A stretch of 64,000 bases of DNA from Takakia lepidozioides. Its lineage: Eukaryota; Streptophyta; Takakiopsida; Takakiales; Takakiaceae. Under the pieces are notes generated by a model. That model saw only the letters and a program-made list of their open reading frames with translations. It ran no database searches and was not told the DNA's origin. The stretch's first letter is position 1. Every line of letters begins with the position of its first letter. Location: positions 60,244,756 to 60,308,755 of the forward strand of contig CM060731.1 in assembly GCA_030704615.1 (NCBI GenBank), read 5' to 3'. This document shows, piece by piece, positions 34,601 through 44,664 of this stretch. Position numbers and translations under genes: made by a program.

Positions 34601-35445
34601 GGGCTGAGAGGGAGGGGAGGGTGCACATTGCCAATTAGCCATCGACATCAGCTGCTACATGTAAACCCCATCGGCATTTCTTTGCAGGATAATAAGCCTT
34701 CAAAGGCATCGCCAGGCAAGAAACTGAGTCTGAAATTGCTACTGAGGGGAAGCTGCAATCATTATCATGGAATTGTGGCCATGGCTCTCTGCCCGGTTTT
34801 TAGAGAAGCGAAGAGGAGTAAGGGGGCCGGCGTGTTAGAGGAGTAGAACGGCCCACAAGCATCATGCACTCTCAAGAAAGGACTTGCCTGAAAATAGCCA
34901 CAGCATGCAACATTAGTAGAACTAGGTGTTTGGTACAACTCTTTCAGAACCAGGGTTTAGGGTCGCAAGGTATGTAAGTCTGTCAATCTGTAGCAGTACT
35001 TTGTGTAGAGTATGTGATAGTAAATTGGAATCATCCGCATTACCTGCTTTACGACCCAACCACCGGCACCATACCCTTCTTTGCTTCTTCACAAACAACA
35101 CTCCAGCATAAGTTGAGAGGTGCTTGGTGTAGTCCTTCACCAAACACACAAGTTCATTGCATCCCTGACGGCTTAATAGATCTGATTTATCTTCTGTATT
35201 TCCATTTGCTTTCATATTGCCTGCGCACTGAATCTCACCATAGCCCACCACACACACGAGTCTCGAGACCGCCAGTCTTAGAGAGACGACACGACCGCGG
35301 GTGCTCTACGGTTGAGACCACTTTGGTCTGTGGAGCTACTCTCTACAAACCGCGGAGCTACAACATCCACGAGGATGCTTCAGATGAATGGGGACGGAAG
35401 AGACTCCTGATATTTCATCCGTTAACTTTTCATCAACAAATTTGA
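34601..35445. other. No gene recognised
   Basis: Several short frames occur here, none with domain content. I see nothing further. Confidence 0.5.
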
Positions 35446-35632
35446 AACAAACCTCAAACAGCAATTGGCTCTCTTGCTTTGCTTTGGCACAACATAAGGG
35501 AAGGTAAGAGTAGGGAGCATGACTCAGCACAACACACCAATCAGCGCCTTGACACGGTGTAAGGTCCTTTGACCACATTTTCTCCATTGACTTGCATGTC
35601 TCTACAAAGTCTCCCTCTACAAGAGAGCCAAC
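35446..35632 (-). repeat. Dispersed repeat R1, inverted copy
   Basis: The reverse complement of this stretch matches 51395-51585: CTCTTGTAGAGAGAG, GTCAATGGAGAAAATGTGGTC, AAGGACCTTACACCGTGTCA and TTGGTGTGTTGTGCTGAGTC follow in the same order. Function is unknown. Confidence 0.8.
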
Positions 35633-35689
35633 AAATCATATATTAGAATTCAATCTCCCAGAACTAATAGAGAGAATCTCCAATTCAAT

Positions 35690-35925
35690 GGGCATACCAG
35701 ATCAGTTGGATAGTGCACTCAGTGCCACCAGATGATCCTGGGGTCAAATCCTGCTACCTGGACGGGTGGGGTATGATCTTCTCCCCCTTCCCTTGGGCGG
35801 TGTCCATGCGAAGGCCTTCGCGGCGAGGTTACTTTGGAAGAGCTTATTTTCTCCTCTCACTATAGTTAAGGGGCCTGATTTGTGAGCTGTCGCTCCCAGG
35901 TGTTTCCCTCAATAATGTATATTTT
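35690..35925 (+). mobile_element. tRNA-derived SINE-like element
   Basis: The head is strongly tRNA-like: ATCAGTTGGATAGTGC (A box) and GGGGTCAAATCCTGC (B box). The body has CTCCCCCTTCCCTTGGGCGG and the tail GAGCTGTCGCTCCCAGGTG, which also ends the elements at 43495 and 43800. A related partial head lies at 52136. Confidence 0.6.
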
Positions 35926-36384
35926 TTTAAACATTGGCATTATATTGCCACTTAAGAACTGAGAAAGTTGACTGAAAAGGCGGAGATGGGCTCCGCAAGG
36001 GAGCTCCACGTTTCACGGTGTCGACGCTTGCGGGACTTAACTTCTTCTCTCACCATGTCTGGGAAAGATCAGTCCAATATGCCACACAAAACTTCGATGG
36101 AGCAAAAAGAAAGGCAGACACGGAGTTCAAGGCACCTGATTTCCTACACGGCTTGGTAGACTCCAAAAGTAGACCTGCAAAAGCCAGAGATAATTCATTT
36201 TGTACGGAACAGAGGTCTTACACTATCAACACATCAGTTGAAACAATGGTGGAATAACAAAAATCTTGTTGAAAAATGACCCTTAAAATTATGGATATTT
36301 TCTTGTTGTCAGTCACACTGGCAATATCATGTCAAAGTCACTCCAAACTATGAAAGGTTCACTCAACCAGCTAACTTGCAGAAT

Positions 36385-36555
36385 TCTGAATTGTATCTGC
36401 TTCTCTCTATAGTCCAAGAGGCATTCACCTTTTTGTCTCCATTGTCCCACCATTGACTGCCCGTCGGAAAAGTGTTCATTCCAAAGCTTCTCCTCATCTC
36501 AGTTATTGGATATTTTCCTGCTACCACATCGGCAGTAACATCAAAGTCACTCCAA
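36385..36555 (-). pseudogene. Second copy of an exon-like block found in the CACTA element
   Basis: This is similar to 22140-22310: TCTCTCTATA, ATTGTCCCACCATTGACTG and CAAAGCTTCTCCTCATCTC occur in the same order. On minus a DEEKLWNEHFS stretch parallels DEEKLWNEYFS in the CACTA element. The protein is unidentified. It may be a fragment of the donor gene family or a decayed second capture. Confidence 0.4.
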
Positions 36556-36607
36556 ACCACCACAGATCCACCCTTCGAGCTAACTTACAGACTTCAATAT
36601 GCAAATT

Positions 36608-36846
36608 CAGGGCTGAGTCTGATGAGAGGGCAAAATAGGCTGAAATAGGTCGAAGAAGAAGGTGCCCTCACCACATTGTCCTCGACCTTGTGTCATGACC
36701 CATGGAGGATTTGACTGGCCATGAACGCAAGAGGACCTCTTGTGTGTGCTGCTTGTGTTTGTAGTCAGGTAATGTCGGATTGGTCAGTGAGAACCACCAC
36801 GGTGCAGCTGATCGGGCAGAGACCAAACTGACTCTCCCAAGAACCT
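36608..36846. repeat. Dispersed repeat R2, copy 2
   Basis: This is colinear with 41691-41946 and 26362-26620. It ends shortly before the copia element. Confidence 0.75.
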
Positions 36847-37031
36847 TTGTAAACATCTTGCCAAGTTGCCTCAGCAGCCAGAAGAAATTATTAACCACCT
36901 GGACTCACATCAACTGTTAAGGTCATACATATGTACCAATCCCCATACTCTACTGACTGTTGCATCAAGACACATACAAAAAAGACATGACAGTCTCAGG
37001 CTCTCTACTTGCTATATAACATTAGTGATAA

Positions 37032-37347
37032 TGTTGGAAGTAATTAAACATATCTACAACCAGACATACTGACAAGTCACAGTTAACAATAGAGATAAGC
37101 CTCGGTTAGCTAAAAGATAGCTAAAGTTAGCTTCAGTTATTAGTGACTCAAGTCATTGTACCAGAATAGCAGGTGGAGATATCTTAAATAAAAGCATGGA
37201 GTTATGCTATAGTTATCTCAGCTATTTCTGGATTAGACTTTGAGTATAAATAGGGAGAGCTCGGAGCTTGTTGTGGTCCTATGGTTGGGTGGAGAGTTCT
37301 CAGTAATCAGTTCATCTTTTATCTTTATTCTTTGTCGAATTCCAACA
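37032..37347 (+). repeat. 5' LTR of the copia element (316 bp)
   Basis: A TATA-like GAGTATAAATAGG sits at about 37240, fitting an RNA polymerase II promoter. The sequence is nearly identical to the 3' LTR apart from an 11-bp insertion in the latter. Confidence 0.95.
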
Positions 37348-37360
37348 TGGTATCAGAGCC
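37348..37360 (+). other. Primer-binding site, initiator tRNA-Met
   Basis: TGGTATCAGAGCC directly follows the LTR and is the standard copia primer site complementary to the 3' end of initiator tRNA-Met. Confidence 0.95.
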
Positions 37361-37408
37361 ATTCTTCTCTAGGTGAGAGTTGGTAGTTGAGATTGAGAGA
37401 ACTTGATT

Positions 37409-40293
37409 ATGGCTGGAGCGTCGTCTTCTAACAATCCTCCTTCTATGTCTATGACGAGTGCATTAGATGTGAGAGTGGAAGATCGATTCAATGGAGCTAA
37501 CTATCAAACCTGGAAGTTTAGGATGGAGATGGTCCTTCTAGACAAAGATCTATGGGGAGTGGTTGATGGATCAGTCCCAAGACCTGACACTATTGTTGGC
37601 CAAGCCATATGGGATAGGAAAGATTAGAAAGCAAGAGCTAGCATCATCACAAGTTTGAGAGACAAACAGTTGCATCTCATTATAAGTGCTAAGAATGCTA
37701 AGGATGTTTGGGACAAGCTAGCAAGCATATATGAGACGAAGGATGTCACATCGCAAGTGTATGCAACGCAAAAGTTCTATGGTCTGAAGATGACCGAGTC
37801 AGACTCAGTTGAACAACACTTGAATTTGTTTTGTGTGTTGCGAGATCAACTGGTCTCTGTGGGAACTAATGTGACTGATGAACACGCCGCAGTGGTGTTA
37901 TTGGCAACCTTACCTGAATCCTATGATGGTTTTGTGGTGTCTCTAGCAGGACAAACCAACTTAACTATTGATGTTGTCATAGGACTTTTCCTCAACGAGG
38001 AAACAAAAAGAAAATGTCAAGGTACGTCTACAGAGGTAGACAGAGCTTTATTCACAGGCAAGACTGGAGTAGTCTTGAATAGAAGACTCCCTTCATATAT
38101 GTCTCAGAAGTCCCAGAGGTTTCAGAAACCTCAATCTAGCTCAAAGATCAAAAAGGCCAAAGTGAGGTGCTTTTATTGCAATAAACTTGGTCACATGATC
38201 AAGGATTGTAGAAAGCGCATTGCTGATGAGCGCAGCAGAGAGAGTCAAGGGAACATAGCTACTCATCAGAGGAATGCTATTCTATTTGTTGTGTCTCTCT
38301 CAGCCACTACTAGACAGAAGCATGTGTGGTATGTTGATTCAGGAGCATCTCAACATATGAGTTCAGAGAGAGAGCATTTCTTATCCTATAGATCTCTTTC
38401 ACCTACACAATATGTTCTTTTGGGAGATGATAGCAAGCATGTCATTGGTGGGGAAGGCTCAGTCTCTCTTATGCTCAATGAAGGGGAAACCATAGAGGTG
38501 GAAAATGTCCTACATGTCCCTACTTTAACAAAGAACCTGTTGTCTGTAAGGCAAATTGTTGCAAAGGGATACAGAGTGGTATTCCAAGATAAGAGTTGTA
38601 CTATCACAGATAGCTCAGGAGCTGTGGTAGCAAGAGCTATTCTTGATAATTGTTTGTATAGATTACAACATCATGTCTCTAGTGCTCTTACCACATTTTC
38701 ACCACAGTTGGGATCTACACCTGTCATGTCAGAAACAGAGTTGTGGCATAGAAGGTTAGGTCATGTGAGCATTAAGAAGTTGAGACAGATGCAACTCTCA
38801 AGCCATCTTGTGGAAGGACTACCATTGAAGGAGATGAGCGATATGCGTCTATGCAAAGGTTGCTTTGAAGGGAAGCAACATCGAGGTCAATTTTCTAAGG
38901 ATGGTGGACGAAGAGCCACAAGTATATTGGAGATTGTACATTCTGATGTGTGCGGGCCAATGCAAACCACATCACTTGGAGGAGCCAGGTACTTTGTGAC
39001 ATTCATTGATGATTTGTCAAGGAGGGTTGTGGTGAATTTCCTAAGGCAGAAAAGTCAAGTGCTAGAGAAATTCAAGGAGTTCAAAGTACTTGCAGAAAAA
39101 CAAACTGGAAAGCCTTTTAAGATTTTGAGATCTGACAATGGTGGTGAGTACATCTCAAAGGCTTTCAATCAGTTTTGTAAAGAGAATGGAATAGCTCGAC
39201 AGTTTACTGTTCCATATACACCTGAGCAGAATGGTGTAGCTGAACGGATGAATATATCACTACAAGAATCTGCAAGGAGTATGTTGAAAGAAGTGAATAT
39301 TTCAAATCATTTTTGGGCAGAAGCTGTTGGCACTGCAGCATATCTTCACAACAGAATACCTACCAAATCAGTGTTGGGAAAAACACCAGAAGAGGTATGG
39401 AGTGGTCAAAAGCCTAGTGTGGCTCATTGTAGAATTTTTGGATGTCGTGCATATGTCCATATCCCTACTCAGAAGCGAAGGAAACTTGACTCAAATCAGA
39501 AGGATGCATCTTCATTGGCTACACAGAAGGTGTGAAGGAATATAAGTTGTTCAATAAGACAATTAAGGCTATCAAACACAGTAGGGACGTAGTGTTTGTT
39601 GAAAGCTTCATACCCTCTTTGGTAGTGGGAGAAGATGACATGGGAATGAGCTTAGAGCCATTACACCATTTCCAAGAAGAGTCTTATGAGGAGCAAATGA
39701 TGGAGGTGTTCAACTTGATGGAGTTGATCAAGGAGTCGAAGTTGGTGAACCACTTGTTGATATGGACTCTAGAGATGAAGTTGAAGATGTGCCAATTCTA
39801 AGGAGATCTCAGCGGGAAAGAAAAGCTCCTAGTAGGTTGATTATATCTATGAGTGCCATTGAAGCTATGGAAGAAGCATCACAAGTAGTTGAGCCTGCTA
39901 CATATGAGGAAGCGATGCGCTCTCCAGACAACCTACAATGGGAAGAAGCAATCAACTCAGAGTTGGATTCATTGATGCAAAACAAAGCATTGACACTCAC
40001 TAGGTTGCCTACAGGACGAAGAGCCATTGGTTGCAAGTGGATCTTCAAGTTGAAGTACAAAGCTGATGGATCTATTTACCGGTACAAAGCTCGTCTTGTA
40101 GCTAAAGGCTATGCACAAATTAAAGGAGTGGATTACAATGAAACCTTCTCACCAGTGGTGAAGATTTCTTCTATCAGAGTGTTGTTAGCATGGTTGCGGA
40201 TGTTTTGACGAAGAGTCTACCACAAACAAAACACATGAAGTGTTCAACCTTACTTGGTGTCTCTTCTCCAAAGACAAACGAAGTAACTCAATG
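37409..40293 (+). pseudogene. Copia gag-pol polyprotein, broken and RT-deleted
   Basis: The order is gag (from ATG 37409; in-frame TAG at 37625-37627), CCHC knuckle CFYCNKLGHMIKDC (38168-38209), protease YVDSGASQHM (Asp codon 38336), GAG-pre-integrase LWHRRLGHVS, then integrase with Asp in HSDVCGPM, Asp in RSDNGGEY and Glu in PEQNGVAERMN. Frameshifts lie near 39505 and 39760. The RT starts (KWIFKLKYKADGS, YNETFSPVVKISSIRVLLA), then jumps near 40190 directly to the normal C-terminus VADVLTKSLPQTKHMK. The palm with its catalytic Asp pair, the thumb and RNase H are absent. It cannot transpose without help. Confidence 0.93.
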
Positions 40294-40315
40294 ATATGGT
40301 TTAATTGAGTGGGAG

Positions 40316-40642
40316 TGTTGGAAGTAATTAAACATATCTACAACCAGACATATTGACAAGTCACAGTTAACAATAGAGATAAGCCTCGGTTAGCTAAAAG
40401 ATAGCTAAAGTTAGCTTCAGTTATTAGTGACTTAAGTCATTGTACCAGAATAACAGGTGGAGATATCTTAAGTAAAAGCATGGAGTTATGCTATAGTTAT
40501 CTCAGCTATTTCTGGATTAGACTTTGAGTATAAATAGGGAGAGCTCGGAGGGTGGACACAGCTTGTTGTGGTCCTATGGTTGGGGGGAGAGTTCTCAGTA
40601 ATCAGTTCATCTTTTATCTTTATTCTTTGTCGAATTCCAACA
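40316..40642 (+). repeat. 3' LTR of the copia element (327 bp)
   Basis: It matches the 5' LTR with a few substitutions and one 11-bp insertion (GGTGGACACAG near 40550). Confidence 0.95.
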
Positions 40643-40647
40643 GATAA

Positions 40648-41599
40648 GATACTCGCACCTATCCCTGTGTCTTGCAACTGTGGGAGAGGGGAGTGTGCCC
40701 TGTCGACTTTGCAATTATACTTCAAATTAACACCTGTAGGAAGCTTGAGCAATAGTGTCTGTTATCTCTAAGGGATACCCGGAACTGTAATTCTAGGATA
40801 AGAATCTTCATTGTGTTAGGAATTAGACAGCTTACCTACTTCTGGTAGCAAATCATCAAAGCAGCCAAGAATAAGAAGTCTACCTGGTCAGACACAGTCT
40901 CAGGAACTACTGGCAGCTCTGTGCAATATGGGGGTGCGCAAGCTTTTGTAGGAAGGAAATGATCTGCATGGCACCCAGTGCACTTTCAGCGTTTCTTTCT
41001 ACAAAGTATAATGAGGACAAACAAAACCCCAACATTGCTTACAAAACTTGAGCATGACAAATGCATGCCTAGCAGTAACCCAACAGTACTCATCATGAAA
41101 TGGTGCACAACCAACAGAACCTGGTCAGACGAAATGCCACTTGCAAAGGCTGCGTTGACACTTTCCTTCGTGAGATGTGCAACCACCCAAGTTTGGTAGC
41201 TGGTACTCAAGCCTGCAAACACAACCTTACCCCACTAAGATCCACCTAGCATTTGGAGGTTGCTCTTTTCAGGATGTTGGAGCTGTGTCAACTTTGATGC
41301 ACCCTACAGCTCGTCAAGCTCACTAAGGGAGGGCCTCTGGAAAATCTTGACTCTTGAAACTCAGCCCATCAATACACCATTGCCTCCAACAGCAAAGTGT
41401 AAAGTGATGCCTAAGAGAGAATTAAACACTTACTTTCAAAAGCTTCTTTATTCACTACAAGGCATGACGTGTTTCTTCTTTAAGAAATTCCGTAGAGAGA
41501 ATTGGCATCAGGGAAGGTCCAATATAAGGTTTAATGAAAACCAACAGCCCAAAAACTTCCCCATGTTTCCTAGACAAACTTCTTCACATTGTGCATTAA
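40648..41599. other. No gene recognised
   Basis: I see nothing supportable. The short frames have no domain content. Confidence 0.5.
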
Positions 41600-41946
41600 G
41601 AAAAAGCCACACCTTGCGATTGCGGTTGTCCCACCATCGTAAAGGATCTTTAAAAAACTCATGCCAACTCTGCTCCGTGTTGCAAATTCAGGGCCGAGTC
41701 TGATGAGAGGGCAAAACAGGCTGAAATAGGTCGAAGAAGAAGGTGCCCTCACCACATTGTCCTCGACCTTGTGTCATGACCCATGGAGGATTTGACTGAC
41801 CATGAACGCAAGAGGACCTCTTGTGTGTGCTGCTTGTGTTTGTAGTCAGGTAATGTCGGATTGGTCAGTGAGAACCACCACGGTGCAGCTGATCGGGCAG
41901 AGATTGAAACACGGCATGCTAAGACCAAGCTGATTATCCCAAGAAC
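41600..41946. repeat. Dispersed repeat R2, copy 3 (longest)
   Basis: This extends further left than copy 2 and shares AAGAAAAAGCCACACCTTG with copy 1 at 26310. The conserved minus-strand frame (SAAPWWFSLTNPTLPDYKHK) recurs in all three copies, but I do not recognise a protein. Confidence 0.75.
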
Positions 41947-42104
41947 GGCGAGCTCCCAGCCGAAACTCTCCAACTGCAGGTCTGCCATGCATGTTTGCCC
42001 TCCCTCCCGCTCGCTCGTTCTAAGTCTGTTCACGGCTACCGTGATGGGCAACTTTTTAAGTTTTTATACCTTTTTGCAAACCCTATATGCAACTTTTTGA
42101 ATTT

Positions 42105-42290
42105 TTTTTAAATTTTTTTTAAAAAGGAAACCTCATGCCCTTGAGGAGGGGGGAAAATTAACCCCCTTTCAATTATGGGCCATGAGACCTACAGGATGGT
42201 CAACGCCCAGACATACCGTCTCGAACAATCCCAAACACGAGGTAGGGCAGTGGGTTTGAATTTTTGAACCCCAAACCAGCAGGCGACACA
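42105..42290 (-). mobile_element. SINE-like element
   Basis: Reverse-complemented, this matches 43800-44020: GTTCAAAAATTC, ACTGCCCT, GGGATTGTTCGAG, CATGGCCCATAATTGAAAG and CCTCCTCAAGGGC, ending in an A/T-rich tail. The tRNA-like head is mostly lost. Confidence 0.55.
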
Positions 42291-42801
42291 CTGTGCACTT
42301 ACTAGCCGATGTGCTTTTTATATATCTTTTGCACTTTGATTCTTTAAAAAAAATTCATTCTATTGTTCAGAGTCTCAAAATATAAATATTCATATATTGT
42401 ATATATAACCAGAAAAGCATGTGTCAACACGTGCACTCATGTAGTGATTCATCCATGTGATGATCTGGCAGAATGCATTAGAGTGAGAGTCATGAAGTCA
42501 TATTTTCGTCTTAGTTATGCCGGCTTTGGCCGGAGTCTTCTCTCTCTCCGTCTAGCAATATGCACACATCATTCCAGTGTAGCCATGATTGTGACTAGTA
42601 GTCATATCCGCCATGCCAATATTCGTGGTCAAACATGTTTGACTTATGTTGAGCACAGTCTGAGTCATGCAGTCGCATACGCCCTCCCCAGATTTGCGTT
42701 ATGACTTCAAAAGCATTTACGACTGCAAATGGCATTTCTGCCACAAATCGGCCATGACTGCGCACCCATGGGAGTCATAAAAGCCGCAATCTGTTGTAGT
42801 G
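42291..42801. mobile_element. Right end of a second CACTA element
   Basis: The segment ends in GCAATCTGTTGTAGTG. Read in reverse, CACTACAACAGATTGCGG is almost the same terminal sequence as the CACTA at 21357. Upstream, AGTCAT/ATGACT subterminal motifs are dense (42470-42780). I did not find the matching left end, so this is probably a truncated copy. Confidence 0.6.
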
Positions 42802-43494
42802 ACAGCAAACATCTCATGAGTAATTAAGCCTTGTAAATCCATTGATTACTTGATGTAAAATTGTACCTCATGCCTGCGCTAATGACTGTAACAGATCCCA
42901 GAGAAGGCTCTGCATCCCAACATGCTAATGCCATGTCAGCATTACCCAAACTGGATTGTAAAGCAAAGACTTGGATGGCCCCCTACTACAAGCAAGCAAC
43001 AGAAAAAAGACCTTGCAAACTGCAGTTGCATGAATGGACTATTTTCAGATTACTCATATGCATACAGTTGTCTTCCAACTTCTTCAAGAACTTCCACAAA
43101 CAGAGTTAGACCTGATAATTGGCATGAGACTGAGGGAAAACATTTGCTGGATCAAATGGGCCCCAAAATTTGTATCTTTCAGTTTGACTTGTTCCTTATC
43201 TCCCAATCCAAAAGATGGTGCCACCAGAATACTAGGATTAAGGTGATGTTGCTCGCATAGGAAAAGGTACAGTTTCAGAGTTGGCTGTAGCTTTTTGGGA
43301 ACAGCTATCCAGACTGACAGGAGCCTGTGGATGCTAGGTCTCACACACAGTTGCGAGTATGTTTGTGCCCCAATGATAATCTGGTGCTACATTAAGGTCT
43401 ACCATTGACATCACGCTACCAAGGTTTTCCATATAAAAATTCTGCCAAGTAGTAGGAAACAACTGAATCAAAGACAACCATGACCCCCTGACAT
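42802..43494. other. No gene recognised
   Basis: Open frames of up to 112 codons overlap on both strands, without recognisable content. Confidence 0.45.
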
Positions 43495-43620
43495 CTCCCA
43501 TGTAGGTCTCATGGCCCATAAATGAAAGGGGGTTAAATTTTCCCCTCCTCATGGGCCTGAATTCTAGGTTGTCGCTCTCAGGTTTCTTTTGAGGAAAAAC
43601 AAACAAAAAAAATGAATTCT
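43495..43620 (+). mobile_element. SINE-like element, 5' truncated
   Basis: This shares GTCTCATGGCCCATAAATG, CCCCTCCTCATGGGC, GAATTCTAGGTTGTCGCTCTC and an A-rich tail with the other members of the family. Confidence 0.55.
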
Positions 43621-43799
43621 GAATTTATCACTGCCCAATCTGTGTGTTCATATTATGTTATACTTTTACATTGTTCTTAATGTTTTTGCATAGTATATAT
43701 TTCCAGTCAAACAAATCATTGTTCTCAGAAGAAGTCGTCGCTAGCAGTGCGGAGCAACGCGAAGCCCTAGTATTTAAAAACTAGATTGAGACAAGAAAA

Positions 43800-44025
43800 T
43801 ACAAATCGGCTGGTAGTTCAGCACAATGACTTGCCTTGGCGGTTTGGGGTTCAAAACCCGTTGCCCTGCTCCTTATGTGTGGATTGTTCGGGATTGTTCA
43901 TGGCATTCTGTCTGGAGTTATTGTCCTGTGTGCCTCCATGGCCCATAAAATGAAAGCCCCCTCCTCAAGGGCTGAATTGTGGGGTGTCGCTCCCATGTTC
44001 CTTTTAAAAAAAATTAAAATGTCAG
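43800..44025 (+). mobile_element. tRNA-derived SINE-like element
   Basis: The head has an A-box-like GCTGGTAGTTCAGC and a B-box-like GGGGTTCAAAACCC. The body has GGGATTGTTC and CCTCCATGGCCCATAAAATG; the tail is GGGTGTCGCTCCCATGTTCC followed by A-rich sequence. It is a complete-looking member. Confidence 0.65.
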
Positions 44026-44086
44026 TCTTGCCCAAGGGGAAATAATAATCAATAAATAAATGACTCCTAAATGCCTCTCATTTTTT

Positions 44087-44664
44087 AATAATAGGGTCAT
44101 GAATGCACGGGCGGGCCCCGCCAGTACGGCCCTTGGGGTGAGCTCATAAGCCCACCCCATTCAAACCCTCGAACAGACCGACTCCAACCTTCTAGCGGAC
44201 AGGCAACCCTCATACCGGCACCCCTCCAAGCCTCCAATAGACCGGGCAGACCCCCCTCCAGCAAACCGGCAGATCCTCCAAGCATACCCGGCTTGGACCC
44301 TCCAACAGACCGGCAGACCCTTCGACCCTTCAACAAAATATATATTTAATAATACACATTACTACCACAATACACCTTAACAAGATTTGAACACCACACC
44401 TTGTGTTCATAAATTATTGCTCTTAACCACCAAACTACCCATCACTTTCTACAAACCTTTGCAATAACTAATGCTTTATGTGCATATTGTGGGCCCAGCA
44501 GACTAGCTCATGTGTTTTGTGGCCCTAGTAGACCAGCTTGCCAGGCAGACCTAGCAGCCGGGTCCGCCCGGGTCTGCCAGGCCGCTCCTACCATCGGCGA
44601 CCCCCTATATGCCACACGCGGCCCCGCCGCAACCACATGCGCAGGCATTCATGACCCTATTATT
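44087..44664. mobile_element. Non-autonomous DNA element, 20-bp perfect TIRs
   Basis: AATAATAGGGTCATGAATGC (44087-44106) is exactly inverted at 44645-44664. The 578-bp interior is strikingly GC-rich near both ends, with degenerate tandem units around ACCGGCAGACCCTCCAA (44190-44330). There is no coding capacity. The superfamily is uncertain, as no clean target duplication was found. Confidence 0.8.

Larger units (their letters stand above)
37032..40642 (+). mobile_element. Ty1/copia LTR retrotransposon with perfect target duplication, internally deleted
   Basis: The two LTRs start TGTTGG and end CCAACA. The 5-bp direct repeat GATAA flanks them (37027-37031 and 40643-40647). At 3.6 kb it is shorter than a complete copia element of about 5 kb, because most of reverse transcriptase and RNase H is missing. 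A polypurine tract GAGTGGGAG abuts the 3' LTR. Confidence 0.97.

Noticed and set aside
41448-41475. CACTACAAGGC as the left end of the second CACTA
   Set aside because: Only CACTACAA matches, and the preceding 3 bases do not repeat after 42801.
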